Source: Porphyromonadaceae bacterium
Lineage (GTDB): Bacteria; Bacteroidota; Bacteroidia; Bacteroidales; Dysgonomonadaceae
NCBI GenBank assembly: GCA_022840285.1
Contig: JALHIE010000084.1
Location: 1-16,445 of the forward strand
Length of the DNA: 16,445 bases
Direction: 5' to 3'
In this document: positions 6,087 through 13,518 of the stretch, in pieces
Layout of the letters: each line of letters starts with the position of its first letter
How positions within the stretch are numbered: position 1 is the stretch's first letter
Program-made: the position numbers and the translations under genes
Notes under the pieces: generated by a model
What the model was told of the DNA's origin: nothing
What the model saw: the letters and a program-made list of their open reading frames with translations, nothing else
Database searches by the model: none

Positions 6087-6191
6087 ACAACCATCCGTAT
6101 TATTAAGGCGCGAATCAAAAAATAAGGATGTTCAGATAGACGATGATTTATAATCAAGGTAAATAGGACAAATACGGCGATAAACGGTTGT
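6087..6191. repeat. 105-bp imperfect inverted repeat between the GH43 and ADP-ribosylglycohydrolase genes
   Basis: The left arm has ACAACC (6087-6092) and CCGTATT (6095-6101). The right arm has AATACGG (6171-6177) and GGTTGT (6186-6191). Both boxes pair perfectly, with 2 nt between them on the left and 8 nt on the right. This two-box asymmetric layout and the CGGTTGTA right end resemble the element at 520-652. It could be a cassette-end site, an operator or a leader structure. No promoter box is visible in the interval. Confidence 0.4.
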
Positions 6192-6199
6192 AATGAAAA

Positions 6200-7243
6200 A
6201 TGAAAGAAAAGCAAACCACCCCTCAAAATCTAACGGTTACCTTACCGGAGGAGATAGAGATCGATCGGACGTACCTTAACCAGTGCATAAAATCCATACT
6301 CTTTGGTGTAGCCGTTGGTGATGCTCTTGGCGTTCCGGTTGAGTTTAAAAGCAGGGAGGAAATCCGTAAAAATCCGGTTACCGATATGGTTGGTTACGGC
6401 ACCTACAATAAACCAGCAGGAACCTGGTCGGACGACAGTTCACTGACTTTTTGCCTTGCCGAGGCTTTGACGAGCGATTTTGATCTAAACACGGTTGGAG
6501 AAAACTTTGTGAAATGGATGAATGAAAACTTTTGGACTTCGGGGGGAGATGTTTTTGATATCGGAACTGCTACACGACTGGCCATCAAACGATTGACAAA
6601 AGGAGTACAACCGGAATTTGCCGGTGGATATGACGCTTTATCCAACGGTAACGGTTCCTTGATGAGGATTTCACCTTTGCTCTTTTACCTACTGGATAAG
6701 CCTGTTGATGAACGATATGAAATTACCAAACGTGTTTCTTCAATTACTCACGGACACATTCGTTCAGTGATTGCTTGCTTTTATTACCTTGAATTTGCAC
6801 GGAAACTTATTGCACGAAAAGACAAGTTTGAAGCATATAAAAACCTGCAAAACAAAATCACAGCTTTCCTTGTATCACTTCCAGTCAGTCCGGCTGAAAT
6901 AGCTTTGTTTGACCGGTTGCTGAAACATAACATATACGAACAAAGAGAAGAAAATATCCAAAGCAGCGGGTATGTGTTGCATACGCTAGAAGCAAGCATC
7001 TGGTGTCTACTGACAACTGAAAATTACAGTGATGCTGTTTTGAAAGCGGTTAACCTGGGAGAGGACACAGACACTACCGGGGCAGTAACTGGCGCGCTTG
7101 CCGGATTACTTTATGGAGTCGACAGCATACCGGAAAGATGGATAAAACAGATCGCAAGAAGCAACGATATTGACAACCTGGCTGAACGGCTTGGGAACAG
7201 GATTGCTGAAGACTCAACCGTTGTATTTGAGCCAAAAAAATAA
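6200..7243 (+). CDS. ADP-ribosylglycohydrolase family protein (DraG-like)
   Basis: This gene encodes 347 residues. Diagnostic motifs are FGVAVGDALGVPVEF (GDALG at 40-44), TWSDDSS (75-81), GNGSLMRISPL, SITHGH and NLGEDTDTTGAVTGALAGL. The Asp pairs in TWSDDSS and GEDTD hold the two Mg2+ ions used by ADP-ribosyl hydrolases to remove ADP-ribose from arginine, serine or small molecules. No signal peptide is visible, so it is cytosolic. Before the domain there is a polar leader of about 28 residues. No ADP-ribosyltransferase or dinitrogenase gene is nearby, so the substrate is open; related proteins act on protein-linked, DNA-linked or free ADP-ribose. The gene looks complete, with all metal-binding motifs intact. 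Confidence 0.9.
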   Translation: MKEKQTTPQNLTVTLPEEIEIDRTYLNQCIKSILFGVAVGDALGVPVEFKSREEIRKNPVTDMVGYGTYNKPAGTWSDDSSLTFCLAEALTSDFDLNTVGENFVKWMNENFWTSGGDVFDIGTATRLAIKRLTKGVQPEFAGGYDALSNGNGSLMRISPLLFYLLDKPVDERYEITKRVSSITHGHIRSVIACFYYLEFARKLIARKDKFEAYKNLQNKITAFLVSLPVSPAEIALFDRLLKHNIYEQREENIQSSGYVLHTLEASIWCLLTTENYSDAVLKAVNLGEDTDTTGAVTGALAGLLYGVDSIPERWIKQIARSNDIDNLAERLGNRIAEDSTVVFEPKK

Positions 7244-7304
7244 CCCACAGCTGTTTGAAGAAGATTCTTCCCGGAACTTCACGCGTCTTTTCCAAATATT
7301 TCCT

Positions 7305-7312
7305 TAACTTTG
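7305..7312 (+). promoter_or_regulatory. Probable -7 box of the DUF853 gene
   Basis: TAACTTTG fits TAnnTTTG and lies 31 bp before the ATG at 7344, a normal leader length for Bacteroidota. No TTTG is seen at the -33 position; the sequence there is CGCGTCTTTT. Confidence 0.5.
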
Positions 7313-7343
7313 TCCATCATACCTGCTAAAACTTTACAAACCT

Positions 7344-8855
7344 ATGTTCGACAACAGCAAACGCGCTTTTATAGCCATCAACGACGAGGCCGAAGTTTGC
7401 CTTATCCCCAAAATGGCCACAGGAACAGGAAAAACCGTCACCTTGCAAACACTTTCCGAAACATTCAGCGAAATGGGAGTGCCCGTCTTTGCCGCCGACA
7501 TGAAAGGCGACCTCTCCGGCGTGGCCAGAACAGGCGGAAACAAGGAAAGCGTTGCCAAACGCGTGGACGGTTATAAGTTAGGCGAAAAAGGATTTGAATT
7601 TAAAGGCTTCCCGGTGAGGTTCTGGGACGTTTTCGGCGAACAGGGGCATCCGGTGCGGACAACCGTTACCGAAATGGGGCCGATGCTGCTCGAAAGGCTG
7701 CTGCATCTGAACGAAACTCAGGGAGCGGTACTGACTATGGTTTTCAAAATTGCCGACGATAACAACCTGCTGCTCCTCGACCTGAAAGACTTGCAAAAGA
7801 TGATCCAGTTCGTAGGGGACAACCGGGCAAAATACACCACCGAGTACGGGAACATCTCTCCGGCGAGCATCGGCGCCATACAACGCGCACTGCTACGCCT
7901 GGAAAGCGAAGGCGCCGACAAATTCTTCGGTGAGCCCGAACTGGTGATTACCGATTTTATGCAAACGGAGCAAGGAAGAGGAGTAATCAACATTTTGGCT
8001 GCCGACAAACTGATGAACTCCCCACGGGTGTATACCACTTTCCTGCTTTGGCTGCTCGACGACCTGTTTAACAACTTGCCTGAAGTGGGCGATATGGACA
8101 AGCCTAAACTGGTTTTCTTCTTTGATGAAGCACACATGCTGTTTAACGACATGCCCAAGCCGTTGCTCGAAAAGGTAGAACAGATCGTCCGCCTTATCCG
8201 TTCCAAAGGGGTAGGCATCTATTTCTGCACGCAAAACCCCGCCGATATCCCGCCCGTCATTCTCGGACAACTCGGCAACCGGGTGCAACACGCGCTCCGC
8301 GCCTACACGCCCAACGACCAGAAAGCGGTAAAAGTGGCGGCCAACACGTTCCGGGCCAATCCGAAGTTCGACACGGAAGAGGCCATCACACAACTGAACA
8401 CAGGCGAGGCGCTGGTGTCGTTCCTCGATGAAAAAGGTGCGCCCCAAATGGTGCAGCGCGCCAATATCCTGCCGCCGCAAGGCCAGATCGGACCGATTAC
8501 GGCAGGAGAAAGGGACCAGATAATGAAGCAATCACTCATTTATGGAGTGTATGAGAAACTGGTCGACCGGGAATCCGCTTTCGAAATTCTTTCCCAAAAA
8601 CAGGAACTGCTCGCCGAAGAACGTGAGCGGGCAGAAGCCGAAAAAGAGCGTATCCGCCTGGAAAAAGAGGAACGGAGATTACAGGCGGAAGCCGAACGTG
8701 AAAGACGTGCCGAAGCCCGCAGGAAAAAAGAGGAGCGGGGCATTGTGGGCGATTTGCTGGAGCAAGTGGGCAGAAGTGCCACACGGCAAATAAGCTCGCA
8801 ACTCGGCAGAACCATCACCCGAAGTATTTTCGGCGCATTCTTCGGAAAAAAATAA
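7344..8855 (+). CDS. HerA/YjgR-like ATPase (DUF853) with a shortened Walker A region
   Basis: This gene encodes 503 residues. The family is clear from TGTGKTVTLQTLSETFSEMGVPVFAADMKGDLSG, GFPVRFWDVFGEQGHPVRTT, the Walker B LVFFFDEAHMLF and the sensor region GIYFCTQNPADIPPVILGQLGNRVQH. A charged helical segment (about residues 420-475, rich in Glu, Arg and Lys) probably forms a coiled coil, and a hydrophobic tail ends in FGAFFGKK. Close relatives read PKMANRHGLIAGATGTGKT; here the text is PKMATGTGKT (23-31), so about nine residues (NRHGLIAGA) are missing in frame. That removes the first beta strand of the P-loop fold and the first Gly of GxxxxGKT. The product may be unable to bind ATP normally. 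The biological role of DUF853 proteins is not settled; they are related to the DNA-translocating HerA/FtsK ATPases. It is followed 17 bp later by the YcxB-like gene. Confidence 0.88.
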   Translation: MFDNSKRAFIAINDEAEVCLIPKMATGTGKTVTLQTLSETFSEMGVPVFAADMKGDLSGVARTGGNKESVAKRVDGYKLGEKGFEFKGFPVRFWDVFGEQGHPVRTTVTEMGPMLLERLLHLNETQGAVLTMVFKIADDNNLLLLDLKDLQKMIQFVGDNRAKYTTEYGNISPASIGAIQRALLRLESEGADKFFGEPELVITDFMQTEQGRGVINILAADKLMNSPRVYTTFLLWLLDDLFNNLPEVGDMDKPKLVFFFDEAHMLFNDMPKPLLEKVEQIVRLIRSKGVGIYFCTQNPADIPPVILGQLGNRVQHALRAYTPNDQKAVKVAANTFRANPKFDTEEAITQLNTGEALVSFLDEKGAPQMVQRANILPPQGQIGPITAGERDQIMKQSLIYGVYEKLVDRESAFEILSQKQELLAEERERAEAEKERIRLEKEERRLQAEAERERRAEARRKKEERGIVGDLLEQVGRSATRQISSQLGRTITRSIFGAFFGKK

Positions 8856-8872
8856 TTGCCTTATGCTTATAT

Positions 8873-9418
8873 ATGGACACAATAGTATTTGATTCTCCTT
8901 TCGACAAAGAGGCTTTTATACGTTCCAACAAGGTGTTTTGGGATTACACTTGGAAAAAGAACAAAAAACAGACAAAAAAATTTCTAATCTCTTTTATTAT
9001 TTTACTTGGTCTTGGATTACTGACAAGAACAAATCACGGAACGAGCAATCCTTTCGTCATTGCAGGTATTTTTTCGCTCTGCATCGCAGGCTTAATTGGT
9101 TTACTTAGGTTCTTTTCCTGGAGAAGACACAACAGAATAATGAAAGAGGTGGCCGACGAATATGAGAAAGTGAATTCGGAATTCACGTTTGAAATATTCG
9201 AAGAAGCTTTTAGATTCAGCGATTTTCAAAAGAAATTGGAGTTCAAATGGTCTGCATTCAGCCATTATACGATTTACAAAGGATACATCATTTTAGTTCC
9301 CAAGCATTCTTTTTCCGGTGCTTTTCTCTTTGACACAAACGATGAATCGGAAGCCGAGAAATGCCAACAAACGCTCAAAATAATAAAAAATAAACTGGAA
9401 TATGTGGAAACACCATAA
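8873..9418 (+). CDS. YcxB-like membrane protein
   Basis: This gene encodes 181 residues. After a charged N-terminus (to about residue 36, with the Lys-rich run KKNKKQTKK), two TM segments follow: FLISFIILLGLGLL (37-50) and FVIAGIFSLCIAGLIGLLRFF (62-82). The soluble C-terminal part, with FEEAFRFSDFQKKLEFKWSAFSHYTIYKGYIILVPKHSFSG, fits the YcxB-like pattern (iseeGi......ss.i.WsaF..v.et...fll........iPKr.f). No function is established for this family. It sits between the DUF853 gene and the DUF5687 gene, stopping 1 bp before the latter's preferred ATG, so co-transcription and coupling with the transporter below are likely. No key residues are known, and the assignment rests on pattern only. Confidence 0.6.
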   Translation: MDTIVFDSPFDKEAFIRSNKVFWDYTWKKNKKQTKKFLISFIILLGLGLLTRTNHGTSNPFVIAGIFSLCIAGLIGLLRFFSWRRHNRIMKEVADEYEKVNSEFTFEIFEEAFRFSDFQKKLEFKWSAFSHYTIYKGYIILVPKHSFSGAFLFDTNDESEAEKCQQTLKIIKNKLEYVETP

Positions 9419-9419
9419 T

Positions 9420-10901
9420 ATGTATTCAACATTCTTCAAACACTATTGGCTGAAAAGTGTACGCGCACCCGGATATTATAAAAACCTGATCGTTAATATA
9501 TTCGTCGGGCTGAGCGCTGTATACTTCCTGGTAATATTCGTACTTCTGGGTTTTATGATGCCGAAAATCCTGGCAGAAGCTGCTCCGAAACTCGATCCCG
9601 CACTCACGTTTAACGGTATCCTGATTTACGTAACTGTCCTGGCATTGCTTTTCCGGTTTCTGTTTCAGCCGTTGAGCACCATTAACCTGCAAAGCTATCA
9701 GGTGTTGCCGGTGAAAAGAAGCAAGCTGGTTAATTATCTATTGATCAAACCCTTGCTTAACCCGGCAAACTACCTCACACTTTGTTTTGCCATACCTTTT
9801 TCCGTCACGGGTATTCATCCGGCATACGGTTTGGGCGGAGCGTTCCGGTTTGTTCTGATCGTCATTTTCCTGATCTGGTTCAACACACTTTTCGCTTCTT
9901 TCCTGAAGCGGAAATTCGGGTCATCCGTTACGGGAATCGCCTCTTTTCTATTGATCGTCGCCGGACTGGCAGCATTGGAATATTTCAACATCTACTCCGT
10001 TTTCGATTTATCGCAGCTGGTGTTCGGCTTCCTTACCGAAAACCGGCTGGGATGGCTCATCGTCTTGGTATTTAGCGGGGCAGCTTTCCTGCTGAACAAA
10101 GGGTTCTTCGCTCAGAACTATTATCCCGAGAACTTCGACAAAAAAGCAACCGGAAAGCAGGCAGAAACTCAAAACTTCACGTTCATGGAACGTTTCGGGA
10201 AAATCGGTGAGATCATTTCCCTGGAGATGAAACTTGTGTTAAGGCATAAACGGACCAAGAACGTGCTCTACACAGCTGTGCTTTTTCTGCTATACGGATT
10301 GCTGTTTTATCCCAGCGACATGTACAAAGAAAACGATGCCATGCTGATGTTCGTCGCTATCTTTGTTACCGGCATCGGCATGATCCTATTCGGACAATGG
10401 ATCATCAACTGGGAAGGCTCCTATTTCGATTTCCTGATGACAAGAGATATCGATACCCAGTCGTACATCAAGGCCAATTATTTTCTGCTGCTGTCGCTCA
10501 GCATCGTCTCCTTTATACTTACCACGCCTTATTTCCTGTTCGGAAAGGATATTCTGATCAATCACTCGGTCGCACTCCTGTATAACGTAGGAGTGAATAT
10601 TCACGTTTACCTCTTTGGAGCCACGTTCAATACCAAACGACTGGAACTGGCAAAAGGCTCTGCCATGAACATGCAGGGGGTAAGCTACAAAAACTTCATC
10701 ATCATAATTCCCCTGCTGGTTGTTCCGATGGGATTAATCGGTATTTTTTCGTTGTTCTCCGCTAAAAACATCGCACTCATCATCCTGGCCGTGCTGGGGC
10801 TGGCCGGCATTGTTTTCTGGAAACAGCTGCTTAAAGTTACAGAAAAGCAGTTTTTGAGGCGGAAATACGCGCTTTGCGAAGGATTCAGAAAGCAAGAGTG
10901 A
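9420..10901 (+). CDS. DUF5687 family ABC-transporter membrane protein
   Basis: This gene encodes 493 residues from the ATG at 9420. That start is chosen because the family begins MYSTFFKHYW; an in-frame ATG at 9402 would overlap the upstream gene and add only WKHHN. The protein is highly hydrophobic, with about ten predicted TM segments, for example IFVGLSAVYFLVIFVLLGFMM, GILIYVTVLALLFRFLF, FVLIVIFLIWFNTLFA, WLIVLVFSGAAFLLN, VLYTAVLFLLYGLLF, FFLLLSLSIVSFILTT and a C-terminal pair. The N-terminal part resembles ABC-2 type permeases. The next gene, 33 bp on, is an ABC ATPase, so the two likely form an exporter or flippase; the substrate is unknown. The sequence contains no truncation or frameshift. 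Confidence 0.85.
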   Translation: MYSTFFKHYWLKSVRAPGYYKNLIVNIFVGLSAVYFLVIFVLLGFMMPKILAEAAPKLDPALTFNGILIYVTVLALLFRFLFQPLSTINLQSYQVLPVKRSKLVNYLLIKPLLNPANYLTLCFAIPFSVTGIHPAYGLGGAFRFVLIVIFLIWFNTLFASFLKRKFGSSVTGIASFLLIVAGLAALEYFNIYSVFDLSQLVFGFLTENRLGWLIVLVFSGAAFLLNKGFFAQNYYPENFDKKATGKQAETQNFTFMERFGKIGEIISLEMKLVLRHKRTKNVLYTAVLFLLYGLLFYPSDMYKENDAMLMFVAIFVTGIGMILFGQWIINWEGSYFDFLMTRDIDTQSYIKANYFLLLSLSIVSFILTTPYFLFGKDILINHSVALLYNVGVNIHVYLFGATFNTKRLELAKGSAMNMQGVSYKNFIIIIPLLVVPMGLIGIFSLFSAKNIALIILAVLGLAGIVFWKQLLKVTEKQFLRRKYALCEGFRKQE

Positions 10902-10934
10902 ACTTATTCCTAACAAATAATTAAATTCAACAAT

Positions 10935-11708
10935 ATGAGTACTGAAGAAATTCAATCAACCCTTCATACCGCAGTTTCAATGCCGCCACCCGTACCAATT
11001 ACAGCAAATACTGTAATTAAAGTAACCGATCTCAAGAAAATATACAACGGCGTGGCTGTTTTAAATATCCCGGAAATAACTATTAAGAACGGCGAAAGTT
11101 TCGGACTGGTCGGAAACAACGGCGCGGGGAAAACCACTTTTTTCCGGCTGATACTCGACCTGATTGAAGCAAGTTCGGGCGAAGTACGTATTGACGGAGA
11201 AAAAGTCGCCCGTCAAGACGACTGGAAGTCGAAAGTGGGTTCATTCCTCGACGAGAGTTTCCTGATCGACTTTCTTACTCCCGAGGAATATTTTGCTTTT
11301 ACGGGAAAAGTGTACGGAAAATCAGAAGGCGATGTTGCCGCCTTTTTAGAGTCGATGAAAGAGTTCTTTAACGGCGAGATCTTGGGTTCGAAGAAGCTCA
11401 TCCGCGACCTCTCGAAAGGGAACCAGAAAAAGACCGGGATAGCCGCCGCACTTCTCAGCGATCCGCAGATCCTTGTTCTCGATGAGCCGTTCACCGCGCT
11501 CGACCCCACTTCGCAAATCCGCCTGAAACGGATGCTCAATGAACTGAAAAGTACCAGGAGCATGACGATGCTTATTTCGAGCCACGACCTCAACCACGTT
11601 ACGGAAGTCTGTGACCGCATTGTTGTTCTCGATAAAGGGCTGGTGGTGAGGGATACCCAAACCACCCAGGACACCCTGAAAGAATTGGAAAGTTATTTTG
11701 CCGTGTAA
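10935..11708 (+). CDS. ABC transporter ATP-binding protein
   Basis: This is a 257-residue nucleotide-binding domain. It has Walker A GNNGAGKTT (60-68), a signature loop LSKGNQKKTGIAAAL in place of LSGGQ, Walker B ILVLDEPFTALDP and the H-loop LISSHD. The LSKG(N/M)..K form and the A-loop Tyr (KKIYNG) are typical of ATPases that pair with ABC-2 type permeases. The first 27 residues are Pro-rich and Ala/Thr-rich (SMPPPVPITA) and precede the fold, an unusual extension; a later start at Met16 is possible. It closes the cluster YcxB-like, DUF5687, ABC, and so energises the DUF5687 permease. It meets the metallopeptidase gene tail to tail with a 5-bp gap, with no terminator hairpin visible between them. 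Confidence 0.9.
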   Translation: MSTEEIQSTLHTAVSMPPPVPITANTVIKVTDLKKIYNGVAVLNIPEITIKNGESFGLVGNNGAGKTTFFRLILDLIEASSGEVRIDGEKVARQDDWKSKVGSFLDESFLIDFLTPEEYFAFTGKVYGKSEGDVAAFLESMKEFFNGEILGSKKLIRDLSKGNQKKTGIAAALLSDPQILVLDEPFTALDPTSQIRLKRMLNELKSTRSMTMLISSHDLNHVTEVCDRIVVLDKGLVVRDTQTTQDTLKELESYFAV

Positions 11709-11713
11709 CGGAT

Positions 11714-12586
11714 CTATCTGAGGCTCGGATCGTTGAACGTGTCACCTTGCCGGATATCGCCGGTCTGGTAACCTTTGCGGAACCAGTATGTCCGTTGGGC
11801 AGCCGTTCCGTGCGTGAATGAATCAGGGACGGTGTAACCCATCGCCTCCTTTTGCAGGGTATCATCACCAACGGCGGTCGTGGCGCTGATGGCCGACTCC
11901 AAGTCTCCCGGCTCGAGTTGAATTATTCCCAGTTTGCTGGCCTGATTGGCCCACAACCCGGCGAAAAAATCGGCCTGCAGTTCCATCTTGACCATGATCT
12001 TGTTGTATTCAGCTTCACTGATACGGCCCCGGTATTGGTTTACCTGATCGACAATACCCAGCAGTTTCTGCACGTGATGCCCCACTTCATGAGCCGTGAC
12101 ATAAGCCATTGCCATGTCGCCCCTGGCACCGTAATCGCGTGTCAACTGGTGAAAGAAGTTGAGGTCGATATACACTTTTTCATCGCCGGGACAGTAAAAA
12201 GGCCCCACCTGAGCCGTTGCGCCGCCACAGGCAGAAGTGGTCTGGTCGGTAAAATTCACAAGAACCGGGTTACGGTAACTTTCACCCATCTGAGTCCTGA
12301 AAATTTCCGTCCACACATCGTTGGCGCTGTTAAAAACACCAAGCGTGAATACTTTCAGGTCTTCGTTTTCGTTCATGCGCGAAAGATCCACCACCTCTTC
12401 CGATGTTTGTCCGGGCACCACACTGTTTACCATATCGATGGCCTGAAAAGGGTTCTTCCCCAACAACAGGGCGATTATGGCAACAATGATCATCCCAACA
12501 CCGCCGAATGCAGCTCCCCGCTTCACTCCTCTACCCCGACGGTCTTCGTAGTTGGATTCGCTATCGTTTCTGTTTATCCATTTCAT
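11714..12586 (-). CDS. ypfJ: YpfJ-family neutral zinc metallopeptidase
   Basis: This gene encodes 290 residues. A short charged N-terminus (DRRGRGVKRG) is followed by one TM anchor (GGVGMIIVAIIALLLG, about 28-43), so the domain faces the periplasm. The zinc site is HEVGHH (166-171), with the downstream QADFFAGLWA helix supplying a third ligand. CGGATAQVGPFYCP (Cys120, Cys132) is the conserved Cys pair and DEKVYIDLNFF is the strand before the active helix. Length and motif order fit the YpfJ family (neutral zinc metallopeptidase). Substrates are unknown. The ATG lies inside an ATCGTATG motif that recurs upstream (see the regulatory entry). It is transcribed opposite to the ABC cluster and ends 5 bp from it. 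Confidence 0.88.
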   Translation of the reverse strand: MKWINRNDSESNYEDRRGRGVKRGAAFGGVGMIIVAIIALLLGKNPFQAIDMVNSVVPGQTSEEVVDLSRMNENEDLKVFTLGVFNSANDVWTEIFRTQMGESYRNPVLVNFTDQTTSACGGATAQVGPFYCPGDEKVYIDLNFFHQLTRDYGARGDMAMAYVTAHEVGHHVQKLLGIVDQVNQYRGRISEAEYNKIMVKMELQADFFAGLWANQASKLGIIQLEPGDLESAISATTAVGDDTLQKEAMGYTVPDSFTHGTAAQRTYWFRKGYQTGDIRQGDTFNDPSLR

Positions 12587-12680
12587 ACGATTAAAACTTT
12601 TATTTTCAAATGTATCGTATGGAACTCGCTTTTAATCATAGTCTTGTGTGAGAACAATTAGCATGCTCGTTTCATACGAT
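12584..12680 (-). promoter_or_regulatory. Three copies of an ATCGTATG motif around the ypfJ start
   Basis: On the + strand, TTTCATACGAT occurs at 12581-12591 and again at 12670-12680, and its inverse ATCGTATG at 12614-12621. The first copy contains the ypfJ start codon. The first and middle copies form an 8-bp perfect inverted repeat with a 22-nt loop. In the mRNA this would place the AUG in a stem, and in DNA the middle copy overlaps a -7-like box (TACATTTG, read on -, 12614-12607). It could be an operator or a translational control hairpin. Confidence 0.4.
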
Positions 12681-12747
12681 AATTCTTTTTACGTGCCGGT
12701 TTGCTCCGAACGTATTTTTGGTTTTGATTATACTTTTAATTCAAACG

Positions 12748-12755
12748 CAAATCTA
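12748..12755 (-). promoter_or_regulatory. Possible distal -7 box for ypfJ
   Basis: TAGATTTG, read on the - strand, fits TAnnTTTG about 160 bp upstream of the ypfJ ATG. No clear TTTG is found 19-21 bp further upstream (a TTTA is near). If used, the leader would contain two of the ATCGTATG copies. Confidence 0.35.
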
Positions 12756-12783
12756 CATTTTTTGTTCGGGATAAAGTACTAAA

Positions 12784-13518
12784 TCACAACTCCCTGATTT
12801 TCACGTTACGGAACCAGATGGCATATCCGTGATCTTGCAACCCGATGTAACCCTCTCTGGAAACGCCTTCCCGGAATCCGGGAAAACTTTTGAACTTGCT
12901 GTTTTCCACCATTCTGTCCCAATCTTTTGTCCACAAGGTGTATTCAACTACTTTCACCCCGTTTTGCGTATGGGTAACCCGGCCGTTATCCACCCGAATA
13001 ACAATCGTGTTCCATTCCCCGTAAGGGTTCACGGTCTTTGGATCCGCAGGCAGCATATCGTAAAGCGATCCGGCGAGGTGACTGTCTATTTTGTTGTCGC
13101 TAGCATTCTCGTTATCCAGAATTTGGACTTCGGGCGCCGAGCTGTAAATGGCCCTCCCTTTTTCTTCGCGGACGTTGTAGAAAATACCGGAATTGGCTTC
13201 TTTTTCGGCTTTCCAGTCAATGGAGAGCTCAAAGTTCCTGAATTTTTTGGCGAAGTAAATCAGATCGCCCCCTACCCCTTGTCCCGGCCGTGCATTCGGG
13301 GCCGTAAACACTTTCATGGCACCGTCTTCGATGGTCCAGTTGCCGGGCACACTGTTCCCGTTATACTGGCGCCATCCGGTAAAATCTTTTCCGTTGAATA
13401 AAAGTGTCCATCCTTGCTTTTCTTCTTTGTTGGTCAATTCGTTCACTTTTGCCGGGCGCGTTGCTCCGCAGGAAACAAGGAAAAGAATTGATAACAGGTA
13501 GATCCATGTAGTTTTCAT
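12784..13518 (-). CDS. DUF1080 (3-keto-disaccharide hydrolase-like) lipoprotein
   Basis: This gene encodes 244 residues. The lipoprotein signal ends in LFLVSC (Cys17), so the product is membrane-anchored. The rest is one concanavalin-like DUF1080 domain. It opens with GWTLLFNGKDFTGWRQYNG and WTIEDGAMKVF, continues with GDLIYFAKKFRNFELSIDWK and NSGIFYNV, then EVQILDNEN, YGEWNTIVIRVDNGRVTHTQNG, and closes with REGYIGLQDHGYAIWFRNVKIREL. Some members of this family hydrolyse 3-keto-glycosides; others are only binding modules. Its ATG overlaps the stop of the phosphotriesterase-like gene by four bases (ATGA), so the two are translationally coupled and probably act on the same class of extracellular substrate. 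That partner link is inferred, since no sugar dehydrogenase gene is visible nearby. Confidence 0.88.
   Translation of the reverse strand: MKTTWIYLLSILFLVSCGATRPAKVNELTNKEEKQGWTLLFNGKDFTGWRQYNGNSVPGNWTIEDGAMKVFTAPNARPGQGVGGDLIYFAKKFRNFELSIDWKAEKEANSGIFYNVREEKGRAIYSSAPEVQILDNENASDNKIDSHLAGSLYDMLPADPKTVNPYGEWNTIVIRVDNGRVTHTQNGVKVVEYTLWTKDWDRMVENSKFKSFPGFREGVSREGYIGLQDHGYAIWFRNVKIREL

Noticed and set aside
7893..8531. 212-codon - strand frame (and several others) opposite the DUF853 gene
   Set aside because: These are shadows of a GC-richer coding region; no motif, start context or promoter.
11852..12661. Long + strand open frame (269 codons) opposite ypfJ
   Set aside because: It is fully antisense to a gene with clear zinc-peptidase motifs; its translation has no domain-like pattern.
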